This document shows positions 24,020-34,356 of a stretch of DNA of 64,000 nucleotides, piece by piece. A program made the position numbers and the translations under genes. Position 1 is the first letter of the stretch, and every line of letters begins with the position of its first letter. Under the pieces are notes generated by a model. The model had not been told where the DNA came from, searched no databases, and worked only from the letters and a program-made list of their open reading frames with translations. The stretch lies in NCBI GenBank assembly GCA_025200525.1, contig CM045761.1, positions 39,750,190 to 39,814,189 of the forward strand, written 5' to 3'. Origin of the DNA: Camellia lanceoleosa (taxonomy: Eukaryota > Streptophyta > Magnoliopsida > Ericales > Theaceae).

Positions 24020-25904
24020 CTTTCTTTGAGGCAGCCCGAGTAACTCTAAGAGGAGTTGAGGTAGCAGGAGCAGGCTGTGTGGTGGCAGGCACAGGAGTGG
24101 TAAGAACAGTGGAAGAAGTAATAACTCCAGCTCCTTTGGGCTTGGGCACATCCAATACCATTAGTAAATCTTTAGGAGAAATGGCCAAGTGTACTTCCAT
24201 ATTGGTCACCCACCAGTTTTGGTACCTCTTAAGGTTACCTTGAGAAAGGAAAGGGATGTACTCAAATTCAACCAAGTCCTATATAAACTTAGATGTTGCC
24301 TCTTCTAGTCTAGACCTTTGAACTTTCAAATCCCTGGTGGTAGGACTTAGATTGGTGTTGCTGTAGAGAGGTATTGGGACCCTTGTGAGAAGCCAAATTG
24401 TCTAGCAAATTGAGCAAGACAATAGGGCTCAGCAATGCATTTGTAAGCTCTGGGGTTCATGGTTCCAAGGAATAATTCTCTAGGGAGCAGAATAGAAGCC
24501 CATATATCTTTATGAACAGGTGAAGCACAGAATCTATCACTTAGGAAGTTCTTCAACCAAGATGGGCCAATGGTAATGGGTTCGAAGGGACGAAAGCTGT
24601 AAGAAATAGGAGAAGCTGGAAGCTGGTGGAAGAAAGAGAAGTAAAAAGTAAAGGTAGAAGGATAAAGTGAAGCATTGGCTAGCCTCATGCCATGAGTAGG
24701 AGGGTTTCGCTCAAAAAATTTAAGGCATTTGGATTGTAACTCAGTGAAATAAGCAAAAAGCCAAAGTTGAAGAATCCAAAATGGTCCCCCCTTGATTGGC
24801 ATCTAAGGGTTTCTCACAGAAGAGAGAGCAAGCTCTATATACGTGACCTAGGACGTATGGAGCTAAAGCTACCTTCTTCTGTAAAACAACGGCTTTAGCA
24901 AGAGGGGCAAATTCAGGCATGATTCTTTGAGAGGAAGTGCAGAAAAGGAACTTGCAAAGCCAATATAGTAGGAAAGAAAAGAATTCCCTATCAGTCACAG
25001 GACTCTCTCTTTTATTCTCAGCCTTGACAAAGTCGCTATAGGATGAGTTAAGAGAGGGGAGGGAAAAGGGGCCTGCTAGGTCAGGATAATCTGGTCCAAT
25101 GGGGTTTCCGATGGGGGATAATCCTAATACGTGGCAAATGTCAAGAACAGTAGGGGCCATCATCCCACATCTAAATTGAAAGAAATTAAAAGCAGAATTC
25201 CAAAAGCACAGGCGTGAGGATTAAGAAAGGGTCCTCTAAGAGGGTTAACCTGGATAGTCGGAGAGCATCGAGAAGGCAGAGTTCTTGAAGGTCTAAGGTC
25301 CTACTAGGGACAACTCGATCATACCATTCCTGCCACTCCGATCTCACCGTGGGCTAGCATCGGTGAAGGCGGTTCGTTCTCCAGTTCCTCTAATCAAGGC
25401 CACCTTCGTAAAGGAGACAATGGTCTTCCAGACGAGGATATAGAGCTGGAAGCTTAGTAGGAATCTCCTTGAATATGGGCCCAAGTACATAGTCTTCTTA
25501 CACATGACGACGATGGATGAAGATGCGTCCGTCAATGGCACTTTTCTCCCCAGCCTTGTACTTTTCACATTCTATATCAATGAGCCTTTTTAGAGCCACA
25601 AACAAGCTCGCACGCTCTACAACTGGCACTTTCAATGAAGAAGAAGCCATTGATAGAACACTTTCTCAGATGACGAAGCTAGGAAAGATAGTAGAAAGAA
25701 GTGGAAGATCAGTAGAGATAAAGGGTTTGTGTGTTGAGCGAGCAAGTGATTTCAGAGCACGAAATAAAAGGGTTTTAAAAGCCTTTGTATCTGAAAGATA
25801 TATCACGTAATTCGTTAAGTACTAAAGGTATGAATACGAAGAGTTTCCTTCAACATTGATGCCTTTGGAGGGAAAAACACATCCCAAGTGTTAATGCTTT
25901 TGGT

Positions 25905-26325
25905 TTCGAAGCCAGATTTTGGCGCCAAAAGTCAAATAACAAGCAAGAAGAGAAGCGAAACAAATTCCATACTTAAAGATGTAAGAATACTCAAGTATTT
26001 GTTTACTTCAAAGGGATTAAAGACCTATTTTAGGTTTCTTAATGAAAGTAATGTCCTTGAAGTGAAACTTGAAACCCTTTAAGGATGGGAATTGGTGTTG
26101 AAAACATAAAAACACCAGATTTTGGCGCTAAAGTCAAATAACAACTTTTGAAACTACCAAGCCGGCTTCAAAGCACATTCCATACCTAAAGACGTAAAAA
26201 TATTCAAGCATTTGTTTGCTTCAAAAGGATTGAAGACCTGTTTTAGGTTTCTCAATAAAAGTAATGTCTTTCGAAGTAAAACTTGAGACCCTTTGAGGAT
26301 GGGAATTGGCATTCGAAATATCAAA
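25905..26325. repeat. Direct tandem duplication, about 215-bp unit, 2 diverged copies
   Basis: The series CAGATTTTGGCGC(C/T)AAA, CATTCCATAC(T/C)TAAAGA, GACCT(A/G)TTTTAGGTTTCT and CCTTT(A/G)AGGATGGGAATTGG occurs twice in the same order. It lies between the two antisense genes and could be their spacer or promoter-proximal region. It is non-coding. Confidence 0.8.
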
Positions 26326-26861
26326 ACCAATAGTTGGTTTGTATACATACAGACAGAGGTTGTCTTTTGAATTAAAAACAACATGGACTATTTTTAGAAG
26401 CAAAAATGGTCAATTTAAAATTGGTTGAGCATACTAACCATGACCATATGTTGGTTATGATTAAAAGAAGCTCTAAGGGGTAAGATTGTTAAATTCGAAG
26501 CACTAATTCTAAATGAAAATTAGCAAAAATTGTTAACTATATTCCATAAATTGAAAAGGTTCATTGTTAGTTCTTTTAGTATTTCATTTAAAACGATTGA
26601 GTCCAAATTCGAAGGATAAAATTGTTCAGTTCGAAGCCCTGAATTTGCTTTAGAGACAAATGGGGACAAGATCAAACCATACCAAATAAAGAAAAAGTCT
26701 TAGTGGTATTAAAGCAAAAACAATTACATCGAATGGCCCTATTTGGGTACAAACTCAAGCTCATAAAAATAGGGAATGAAATAAATAACAAGATCATGAA
26801 ATTTAGTCTAACTATGATCAATGAATTTCTGTTCTTTCTTTATTCTATCCTCTATTTCTTC

Positions 26862-28118
26862 TTACATTGGCTGCATGAGTTGATGTGCTCTCACTTCGTA
26901 AAAGAGCTCTTCAGCCTTTATTTCGAATGATGTTTCTCTCAATCCTTGTTCCAATTCGTCTATATCCAAGTCATCCCAGTACGCAGAATCTTTATTCTTG
27001 AAATCATCGAATTCTTCAATAAAGTTCTCTGCTTCGTACTGGGCATGAACTCGAAAGGACAAGAGTTGGTCTAAAGATTGCGTGGTGGCCATAGAGGTCC
27101 GATGCCAGTGGAGAAGCAATGGAAGTTGGTCCAAAAACAGGTGAAGTTCTGCTTGGGCGAGGGGATTGAGGACATGACCCCGAGTCAGAATATCACAAGC
27201 CCATCGAAGATTCTTAAGAGGGACTTCGTCCTCAAGAACATTAAAGGGCAAGTGAGAGAAAGCCGCGAGCAAAAGTTGAGCTTGCTTTTGCTCAGCTGGA
27301 TTAGGGGAAGGTGGGGGCTTATAAATTGGAAAGACTTTATCCGCAGAGAGGGCAAGCCTCAGTCTCTCTGTCCAGTAAGGATTTGGCGAAAGAGAAGGTG
27401 CGGATGCTTCTATTTCAGGAGATGGAGCAAGAGCAGAAGGAACAAGGTCATTAATATAATCAAGCCAGTCAGAAGAACAAATCTTCGCCTTCTGGGCTAA
27501 GAATGATGGATTGTACCCTTGTGCCTCTTCGAGGCGTCGGGTAGCGTGTACTATCTTTGTAGGCATGGAGGATGTATACCATGTTACAAGTAGATTTTCC
27601 TCCAAACTGCGTCGATGATCGATGGGCACATAAGGATAGACCACCGAGCTTCGAGCATAGGATGGGAACTCTAAAGGGTCAGTAAACTTGACAAAGTGAT
27701 GGTTGATTCACTCCCTTAAATCACAGGCCTCAGGTTTTGACCAGTGTGTCCAATTAGAAGTCCCAGAGGAAGAAGAAGCTGCAGCTTTATCCCATGCAGA
27801 AGGTTGTGAAGAAGAACTTCCCATATCCATATTTACAACCTTTTGAATCAAAGGATCGAGAGCAGTTCGTTTGTAGTCCAGGAGTGAGTCAGAAGAAGAA
27901 TTTCCCATGTCCATATTTGTAAGTTTCTAAATCAAAGGATTAAGGGTAATGTGTTCGTAGTCCAAGGGTTGATAATTTGCAAAGGCATCCATGACCTGAA
28001 TATAGAAAGGTGGGTAAAGATGGCTAATTAATGCATGGAGATTTTTTCGAGGAGGAACAGCATCATCAGATGACTCTTCGTGTGCTCGATCAATGGAGGA
28101 GGAAATTGATTCGGCCAT
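26862..28118 (-). pseudogene. Second antisense ORF of the Tat element (unknown family)
   Basis: A single minus-strand frame of 418 codons starts at ATG 28,118 (MAESISSSIDRAHEESSDD) and is broken by two in-frame stops (27,927 and 27,708). The N-terminal part is serine-rich and contains a duplicated segment ending LNPLI*KLTNMDMG and LDPLIQKVVNMDMG. In the second copy glutamine stands where the first has a stop, so CAA to TAA is the likely lesion. The C-terminal half (RRSLEENLLVTWYTSSMP, WACDILTRGHVLNPLAQAE, DDFKNKDSAYWDDLDIDELE) is rich in D, E and L and matches nothing I recognise. It starts about 190 bp from the 3' LTR, so antisense transcription from that LTR could express it. Confidence 0.6.
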
Positions 28119-28292
28119 AGAAATGTATCAGTCTGTTCAAATACTAAGATGGTGGGGGTGTTCAAAAGATTGAAGGGGAGTTAATGCAGATGATGAATGA
28201 CAGTTGCATTTCTAGATAAATGCAAAGCCCATGCACGTTCTAAGACATGGGAAAAGGACCTTGATCCACTAATATCACCAAGTATTGGGTAT

Positions 28293-28309
28293 ATTGGTGC
28301 GGGGGGTAA
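28293..28309 (+). promoter_or_regulatory. Polypurine tract candidate of the Tat element
   Basis: The G-rich run TTGGTGCGGGGGGTAA directly precedes the 3' LTR start TGTTGGC. It is shorter and less pure than usual. An alternative purine run lies at 28,166-28,180, but the LTR inverted ends favour this one. Confidence 0.5.
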
Positions 28310-29057
28310 TGTTGGCTACATATTTTGTACAAGCCAATTGCAATTCGACGCGTGGCAAAATAAGGATAATATGGGAAGACTATTCAAGTCTTGATCACGA
28401 TCATACTGCGTGGTAGTTAGGTTTGGTTATTTCGAGATCTGAGTAGCAGTGGATCACCAAAGAGATGCAAGGTGATGTGGCTTCCACGATTACTCCCATT
28501 TCAAATTCAAATTTGAGAGGGAATCCTAACTGCAAGTAATGGCGTAATGAAGGTAATCTTAAGGCAACATGATCAGCGATCATGGAGGAAGCGATTCGGC
28601 GGTTAAAAATGCGATTCGATGGTCATCCTTGAGCAACATAAATAGCGAGAAGGTCGAAAAAAGCCCCGGACTCAGATCCAAAAACTAGTCTTTTATCGTA
28701 TTTTCCTTTCAGTTTACATTTCGGTCTTACATTTCTGTACTTTAAATTCACCTTGCGCCGTTCATAGGAGTAGTTTCAAGTAGATTGTTGTTGTAAACCT
28801 CTACGAGGCTGAGTTTGGATCATTGTAAGTTTTTTATTTCAATGAGATACTTCAATTATTCTTCATTTAATTGTTATATTGCTTAAATTCTCCTAAATCA
28901 AGCCACCAGTAAAAAAGTCCTCTTCATTGAGGTTGAAAGAACTAAAACACAATCGTCTGATAATTGGTTGGCGATTAATTCTCTGTAAGGACTAATTGAT
29001 CCTTGCTGGCATGCTCACAATTACAATAATAACCTTCGAAAGCCAAAAAAGCCAACA
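28310..29057 (+). repeat. 3' LTR of the Tat element (748 bp)
   Basis: It begins TGTTGGC and ends GCCAACA, a perfect 7-bp inverted terminus. The last 108 bp match the 5' LTR remnant. The T-rich segment around 28,690-28,750 resembles an R/U5 region. The next bases (GTATT, 29,058-29,062) belong to the interrupted host exon and should be the TSD. Confidence 0.85.
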
Positions 29058-29304
29058 GTATTTCACTATAATGGTCAATTACAGGGTCCTCAAACACAGA
29101 GATCAATGAAGTCCTCATAGACAATGAAGGAGTCAAACTAGGGTTGTCAATGACCTTGCACATGAGGAAATTAATGTCTGCCATGTCAGAGAAATGCTTA
29201 TTGTTCTTCTTTGAATTCGCGAACGCATTGTATGTTCTCATTGCTAGATCCCAAAGCGTTTCTCCCCGTTTATGTCATGTGTGTTTTGTGGCGAGTGGTA
29301 AAAC
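29058..29304 (-). pseudogene. Condensation-domain acyltransferase-like gene, downstream exon truncated by the Tat element
   Basis: Read on the minus strand from acceptor AATGATTCAG|G (29,305), the exon encodes GFYHSPQNTHDING, then after a single-base frameshift in a GGGG run ETLWDLAMRTYNAFANSKK, HFSDMADINFLMCKVIDNP and RTSLISVFEDPVID. It stops abruptly at the LTR. These phrases match, as I remember the family, plant condensation-domain (chloramphenicol-acetyltransferase-fold, CoA-dependent acyltransferase-like) proteins of unknown substrate. The joint to the upstream exon at 32,230 is in phase (NDL|GFYHS). The final part of the gene is not found left of the Tat element, so it was lost or lies elsewhere. 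Confidence 0.75.
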
Positions 29305-29504
29305 CTGAATCATTGGTGCACCAAAATCGATGAATCAAAGTATATAAGTTGGATGATATATCAAAGTATCAAGAAGTTAAGCCTTGTATGAAACAGAAAA
29401 GTAAATAAAATGGTCTATTGTACTTTGCTATCAAGAAAGCCAAAGATGCAGTGAAAATAGCTGCTGTCTAGCCTAAAAATAGTTTTACCTACAAAACTAG
29501 ATTA

Positions 29505-30352
29505 GGGCCCATTTGGAAAAACTTATTTGCAACATATTTTGCTTAAAATTTGAAATTTCATGCTTAAGAAGTTGTACATTGAAAAGTAAATGTTTTGGTA
29601 AAACTAGGGATGGCCATTAAAATCCGATCCACGGGGGCTCGCTCATACCTTGAATGGGCGGATTTTACCACCAGACACTTATGTGGTGCGGGAGTGAATT
29701 ATGTTTTGGTCACCATAGCGAGGGTGGGTTGGGATGGGTATCACTTCCCCCGAACCAAACCCAACCCAATATAATTAATAATATATAAATAAATAATATA
29801 ATTAGATATAAAAAAATAATATTAAAAGTTTATGATTTTGTTTAAATATAAATAAATAATAATCTTAAAAGTCTTACTGTTTATATTTATGAAAATAAAA
29901 AATTTATGTAGTACCATAAAATTTTAAGTGTTTTTTATTTTTTTGATTTTTTGAAATGTGGTCAGATACCCCGGGGTCTGGGGTACCCAGGGGGGCGAGG
30001 GGGGGGGGGGGAGTGAGGTTGAAAAATCCGCCCCGTAGGGGGGGGGGGGCAATGGCGGGAGTGGGGGTGGAGTTTGTCGACGAGGGGCGAGGCAGGGAAT
30101 GACAAACCCGTCCCGTGTCCATCCTAGGTAAAACTTATCAAATTTACAATTTATTAAGCTTTTGACTCAAAACCGACTGCGGTTTCATGTGAGCGATTAT
30201 ACATTGAAAGGTAAATATTTGGTAAAATTAGCATGATTTCAATTTATTCGCTTTTTTAGCTCAAAAAGCTGCTTCCTGTCTTTTTTCTTTTTTTTTAAAT
30301 GCTGGGTTCAAGATTTTTTTTAGTTGCTAATAAGTTTTGCCAAACAGACCCC
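29505..30352. mobile_element. MITE-like element with about 28-bp terminal inverted repeats, containing a nested insertion
   Basis: The left end GGGCCCATTTGGAAAAACTT and the right end, reversed, GGGGTCTGTTTGGCAAAACT are clearly related and continue with TTATTxGCAA. It lies in the intron of the acyltransferase pseudogene. I cannot see a convincing TSD. The 521-bp GC-rich core is a separate insertion. Confidence 0.6.
29606..30126. mobile_element. Nested 521-bp GC-rich MITE with 9-bp target duplication
   Basis: The 9-bp direct repeat GGTAAAACT flanks it at 29,597-29,605 and 30,127-30,135. The ends are AGGGATGGCC and CCATCCTA (imperfect inverted repeat). The interior has G-runs at 29,991-30,011 and 30,036-30,049. 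A 9-bp duplication is the size made by Mutator-like transposases. Confidence 0.7.
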
Positions 30353-32229
30353 ACACATGTTGAATGTTGCAGAGGTCTCAAACTAGAAGCACCACAAGTG
30401 TCATAAAAATTAAAAATAAAAAGAGTAATTTTAAGGAGTGAAACAGGGATTGTGATCGATAGAAGAGTAAGGTTGGGAGCGGGAGCGCGGCGGGGGTGGG
30501 CTGGAGCGGGGTTCAGGAGTGAGGAGTGAGACCCGATAAGAGTTTTAGCTACTACCATTATGAAAGCAACTATAGATAATATATACTTTTAATTCAAAGC
30601 TGGGGAAAATGTCCAAGATTTAGTTGTTACATGCTTTGTGTAGTGAAACTCCCATTGTATCATTTCCCAAAAATGATATTTACAAAATTAAAGTTCTCAA
30701 TCTCCATCAACAGGGCTTTTCACATATCAAATCCAATCTAAATTAACAAGTTCATCTTTCTTTCATCATTTAGCATGACAGTAGGTGAAGTCGAGTATAA
30801 GAAGCTCAAGGAAGACTAAATTTTAAAAAGTCATAATACTGAGATATTGGCATGATTATAAAAAGCAGATAAAAATCTTCTATAATTATATTTATAATAT
30901 TATTATAGTCTTATTTTATTATTATTTTTATGTTTTCTAGGTTTTTAAGGTTAGGGTATTTTAGTAATTTTATATTCTTGACATGAGATGTATGGATCAC
31001 CCATGGTCTTATGGATCAAGTTATTTAATTAGTTTTTGTTTTTGTTTCCTATTTGATCATAAATTAGTTTTAGAAATTAAAGATATTTTAGTAATTTTCT
31101 TTTTTTATTGTAACTGGCTTAGGAAATCTCCTAATCATATATAAAGTCATATAATATTTATAATTTAAGGGAGTTGATATTTTATAGAATTTTGAGAGTT
31201 TTGAAGCCTCTTTTGGTTTGCGTGATGTAACCCTAACCCTAGTTATGATGCCTAAGAGATTCTATAAGTGATTTCTAAAGTTGCGCTTGGTAGAGTTTTC
31301 TAAATATAATTTGATAATAGAGTTATATTTTGAGTTTGTGGGATTTAGAATTATGATTTGAGTGTAAAAAATTTGTTTGGTGAATGAGTTTTGAAAAGAG
31401 TTTTAAATTAAATGTGAAATTTTTGATGTGACATGTGATATTTGATACAAAAACTTACAACTCATAACCAAATATACAACTCAAAATCTCATAAAAATTT
31501 TTTAAAAAATTCCAAAATTTTTTTATTTAAAATATAAAAAATAACGGGTGCCAATTGTTAAAAAAAAATTAAAAAAAAAAATATACACTATTACGTCAAC
31601 TAATGGGATGTGCGGAAGGACAAGCGGCGGACGTCTAGGGGGACGACCGGTTATTCCAAATTTTCCTGCCTTGGACAAAGTTTTCAAAAGTGAGTGTAAA
31701 ATTAATTTTTGAAAACTCTAAACAAACAACACACTCAAAACATAGGATAGAAATATGTTTGGAGAATACAACCAAACACAGGCTAAATCTTTCTTTTTCT
31801 TCTCTTTCTTCCCTAATTCTTCCGTATACTAGTAGAATCCCTAATTTTTTACTACTTTTCAGCTTGAAATCACAATAAAAACCCGCAGAATCCAACTTTA
31901 CCGTTCTCACAGAACTCTCCATAATTGTCCTACATCAATAAGTGAACTTGAGTCCCTAACATTAAGATTGAGACACCAATCAAGTTCTTTGTTGACTTTA
32001 TGCCTACTAATTTAAGACTAGATTTTCTGTTTTTGTCCCAATAGACCCTTAATTATCTGCCAATGTTATTCATAAAAAAAATAGTTTCGCTTCTAAGATG
32101 TTCATAGAACAAACTTCAGTTCCAGCAATAGCATGCAATCAATATATATATATATATATATATGAAGCCCAATAAATCCCTGTTGTGAAGTGACTGAGGA
32201 GTGATTAGGGAATGAAGATTAGGGCATAC
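30353..32229. other. Remainder of the acyltransferase intron
   Basis: About 1.9 kb of AT-rich DNA lies between the nested MITE and the upstream exon. It includes the possible MITE at 31,280-31,730 and a (TA)n run at 32,143-32,162. No coding sequence was seen. Confidence 0.5.
31280..31730. mobile_element. Possible MITE (inverted ends only)
   Basis: The left phrase GTTGCGCTTGGTAGAGTTTTC and the right phrase, reversed, GTTGTTTGTTTAGAGTTTTC are alike. The interior is AT-rich and repeats the 'caaccaaac' type ends again near 31,770. No TSD was found. Confidence 0.35.
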
Positions 32230-32397
32230 CTAGATCGTTGCTACTAAGAACTGGATCAAGAATCTGACGGCAGTGGATGAGGGTAACAACTGCATACTTC
32301 TCCCACTGATCATCAGGCAGGCCTTTAGAGGAACGAGCTGCAATCAATCCAGCAGCTGCAATGCCCCGCATAGTCCAATACCTCTTGACTTGCAACC
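32230..32397 (-). pseudogene. Condensation-domain acyltransferase-like gene, internal exon
   Basis: The minus-strand exon lies between acceptor AAATTTTGCAG|G (32,398) and donor CTAG|GTATGCC (32,229). It encodes GCKSRGIGLCGAL, then, after loss of one G at a TTG(G)CA site, AAAGLIAARSSKGLPDDQWE, KYAVVTLIHCRQ and LDPVLSSNDL. The last codon is split in phase with the next exon 2.9 kb away, which is strong evidence that the two exons belong to one gene. Upstream exons were not found in the window; the solo LTR at 32,541 lies in the next intron or gap. The family is an uncharacterised plant condensation-domain acyltransferase. Confidence 0.75.
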
Positions 32398-32540
32398 CTG
32401 CAAAATTTGTAACCGTAGTCTTGGTGCCCAAGTTTATGCACTCATTTTGTTTTTCTTTTTTTTACAGGAGTATCAAAATTGAAAATGCATAACCTCCACC
32501 ATGTCATATAGCCAATGTTCTTATGTTAATATATATTTAT

Positions 32541-32949
32541 TGTGGATGTAAATTCCGAGCTACCACACTGCAAGGATGAGCAGGACACGCGGCAGCATCT
32601 TCGAGCAAAGTAGCCAACCAGGCAGTCAAGCTACATAGTTGGTCAGTTGGACAGGCCCGAACCCAAGCAGTGGATGGGCCAGGTTAAGGGAAAGTCCACA
32701 TTGAGTAGGAACGAGATTATCCTTACTTGGGATGTCACGTACATGGGACATGATCGACCAAAAGCAGAACATAAAGGGAAATGGCGTCTAAAATCTCACA
32801 ACAGTAATGCACACTCACACTATAAGTAAGTTGAGAACCCAGCAAACCGTGTACACAACATCTAGCATTCTAAGTTAGAACATTTGACTTAGGCATCTAG
32901 CTTTTGCTGAGCGTTCATATTTTCCGGCGGCCATCTCCACCCCCACACA
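32541..32949. mobile_element. Solo LTR (409 bp) with 5-bp TSD
   Basis: It starts TGTGGATGTA and ends CCCCACACA, flanked by TTTAT at 32,536-32,540 and 32,950-32,954. A TATA-like CACTATAAGTAAG lies at about 32,817-32,829. The sequence is more GC-rich than its surroundings. A 60-codon + frame inside is incidental. Confidence 0.6.
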
Positions 32950-32954
32950 TTTAT

Positions 32955-34348
32955 GTAAATTAAATTGTCTAATACTTTTTATCTACAAGTTGTTTTGTAT
33001 TTCACATGTGGTGGAGCATCAAGATTGACAAGAAAACATCCTCATCCACTATGGAAGACTTCGCAAGTGTTCCAAATTGTAAAGCATATTTATCACTAAA
33101 ATCTAAAAATTGACTGAAAAACGAGTCTTACTAATTTTAAGTGAAAGAGAGACTTGACTTAACACAGAATGTTGGAATATGCTTAAGGGAAGGCAATTTT
33201 CACTTGTATTCTTAAGTAACATAATTATCTGAAAAAAATCTGTACTTAAATATTGCAACAATAGAATTTTAGTTTTTTTAAAAAAAGTAAATAATTTTCA
33301 ATCATATCAAACAGGACATATTCTTTGGTATCATGTACGTCTATTAAGTTTTTAGAATGTGTGTTTGTGAATTATTCTGTTTATTAAAATTTCTGAAGTC
33401 CTCATTATATGAGGGTTGATCTTACATGAGTCTCACATGTGTGAGCTCACTTTCCTGTGCATGTAATATTACTCTTATTATATATACATTAACTTTGAAT
33501 GTATCATTTATTAACAAATGACTTTTCCATTAAGCACACAAAATGCATTTCAATAGTCATTTATACTAATATTATAATTTAGAATCAAGAAAATAGAGAG
33601 GGCCTACAATCATTTCAATAATCATTTATACTAGTACTAGTTTAATAAGACCAAGTAAAAAAAAGCATCCATGAATATGCAAAGATCATATTTTAGACTT
33701 TTCAGGCTAAAATACAAGAAGTCAAAATAATACAAGTTAAATGATAGCCCACTTTAATTTTGAGGCAAAGTTAGTAGGGTGCCCAAATTGAACCGTTGAA
33801 TATACTAAATGAACTTGCACGGGAAAAATGAGGGGAAAGAAAATTATAATGTCTTGATAATTTAAAATTTATAATTTTGATGGCCAGTTTAGATTAAAAA
33901 ATATGAAAATATATGGCATGAATCTATATAAAAAGGAAAAAAATAAATAAAATTTAACATTCCTAGATTGCATAAGGCCCTTTTTAAGTGAAATCCCAAT
34001 ATCACCATCCAGGAAAAAGTTTGGTGGCAAGTTGGAAGAAGGGGACATGTTTGAAATTAGGCCACATATGTTGATTAAGAGTACAATGGAATTAAGTGAG
34101 AAAATGATTAATGTGGTGATATTAGATTGAAGATGTAAGATAATGAGTATTTATTTACATACAACGGATTAGTAATATTATAAATAGTATTAATATATAA
34201 AATTAATATTGTTTAATTTTTAGAATTTTTTTAAATTATAGTTATTTTTTTGTCCTACAAAATATAAATTTTGCATAAAAATCATTTAAATATTCACTAT
34301 TCCTCTCACTCAATTTCTAATCTCAATTCCTCCATGGGATTGGTAGTC
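32955..34348. other. AT-rich intergenic DNA
   Basis: Stops are frequent in all frames and no repeats or ends were recognised. I see nothing in it. Confidence 0.5.
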
Positions 34349-34356
34349 CTACCGAT

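Larger units (their letters stand above)
22062..25650 (-). pseudogene. Antisense gene with plant mobile domain (PMD) and C-terminal coiled coil, two introns
   Basis: It reads opposite to gag-pol from ATG at 25,650 (MASSSLKVPVVER). The PMD covers roughly 25,330-24,350: EWQEWYDRVV, WNSAFNFFQF, then GMMAPTVLDICHVLGLSP, FLLYWLCKFLFC, ALAPYVLGHVYR and FWILQLWLFAYF. A linker with an acidic run and two copies of a K-x-TVSxSDL unit follows, then a proline/serine-rich part and a coiled coil (about 22,400-22,150). Two minus-strand introns restore the frame: GT at 24,019 to AG at 23,936 (84 bp), and GT at 23,338 to AG at 23,249 (90 bp). In-frame stops (such as TAA after HRRHV) and frameshifts near 25,220, 24,785 and 24,355 make it a pseudogene. 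PMD genes include host MAIN/MAIL-type proteins and retrotransposon antisense ORFs; the function here is unknown. Confidence 0.8.
14152..29057 (+). mobile_element. Ty3/gypsy Tat-lineage LTR retrotransposon, decayed, with antisense genes
   Basis: The order on the + strand is 5' LTR remnant, PBS, gag, protease, RT, RNase H, second (archaeal-type) RNase H and integrase, then about 6 kb holding two antisense genes, then a complete 3' LTR. The second RNase H between RT and integrase and the DNGA-type protease are hallmarks of the plant Tat clade. Coding regions are broken by frameshifts and nonsense changes, so the copy is inactive. It sits inside an exon of a host gene on its right side. Its left LTR is largely deleted, so target-site duplications cannot be checked. 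Confidence 0.9.

Noticed and set aside
28166..28190. Purine run AAAGATTGAAGGGGAG as the Tat polypurine tract
   Set aside because: The LTR inverted ends TGTTGGC/GCCAACA place the LTR start at 28,310 instead.
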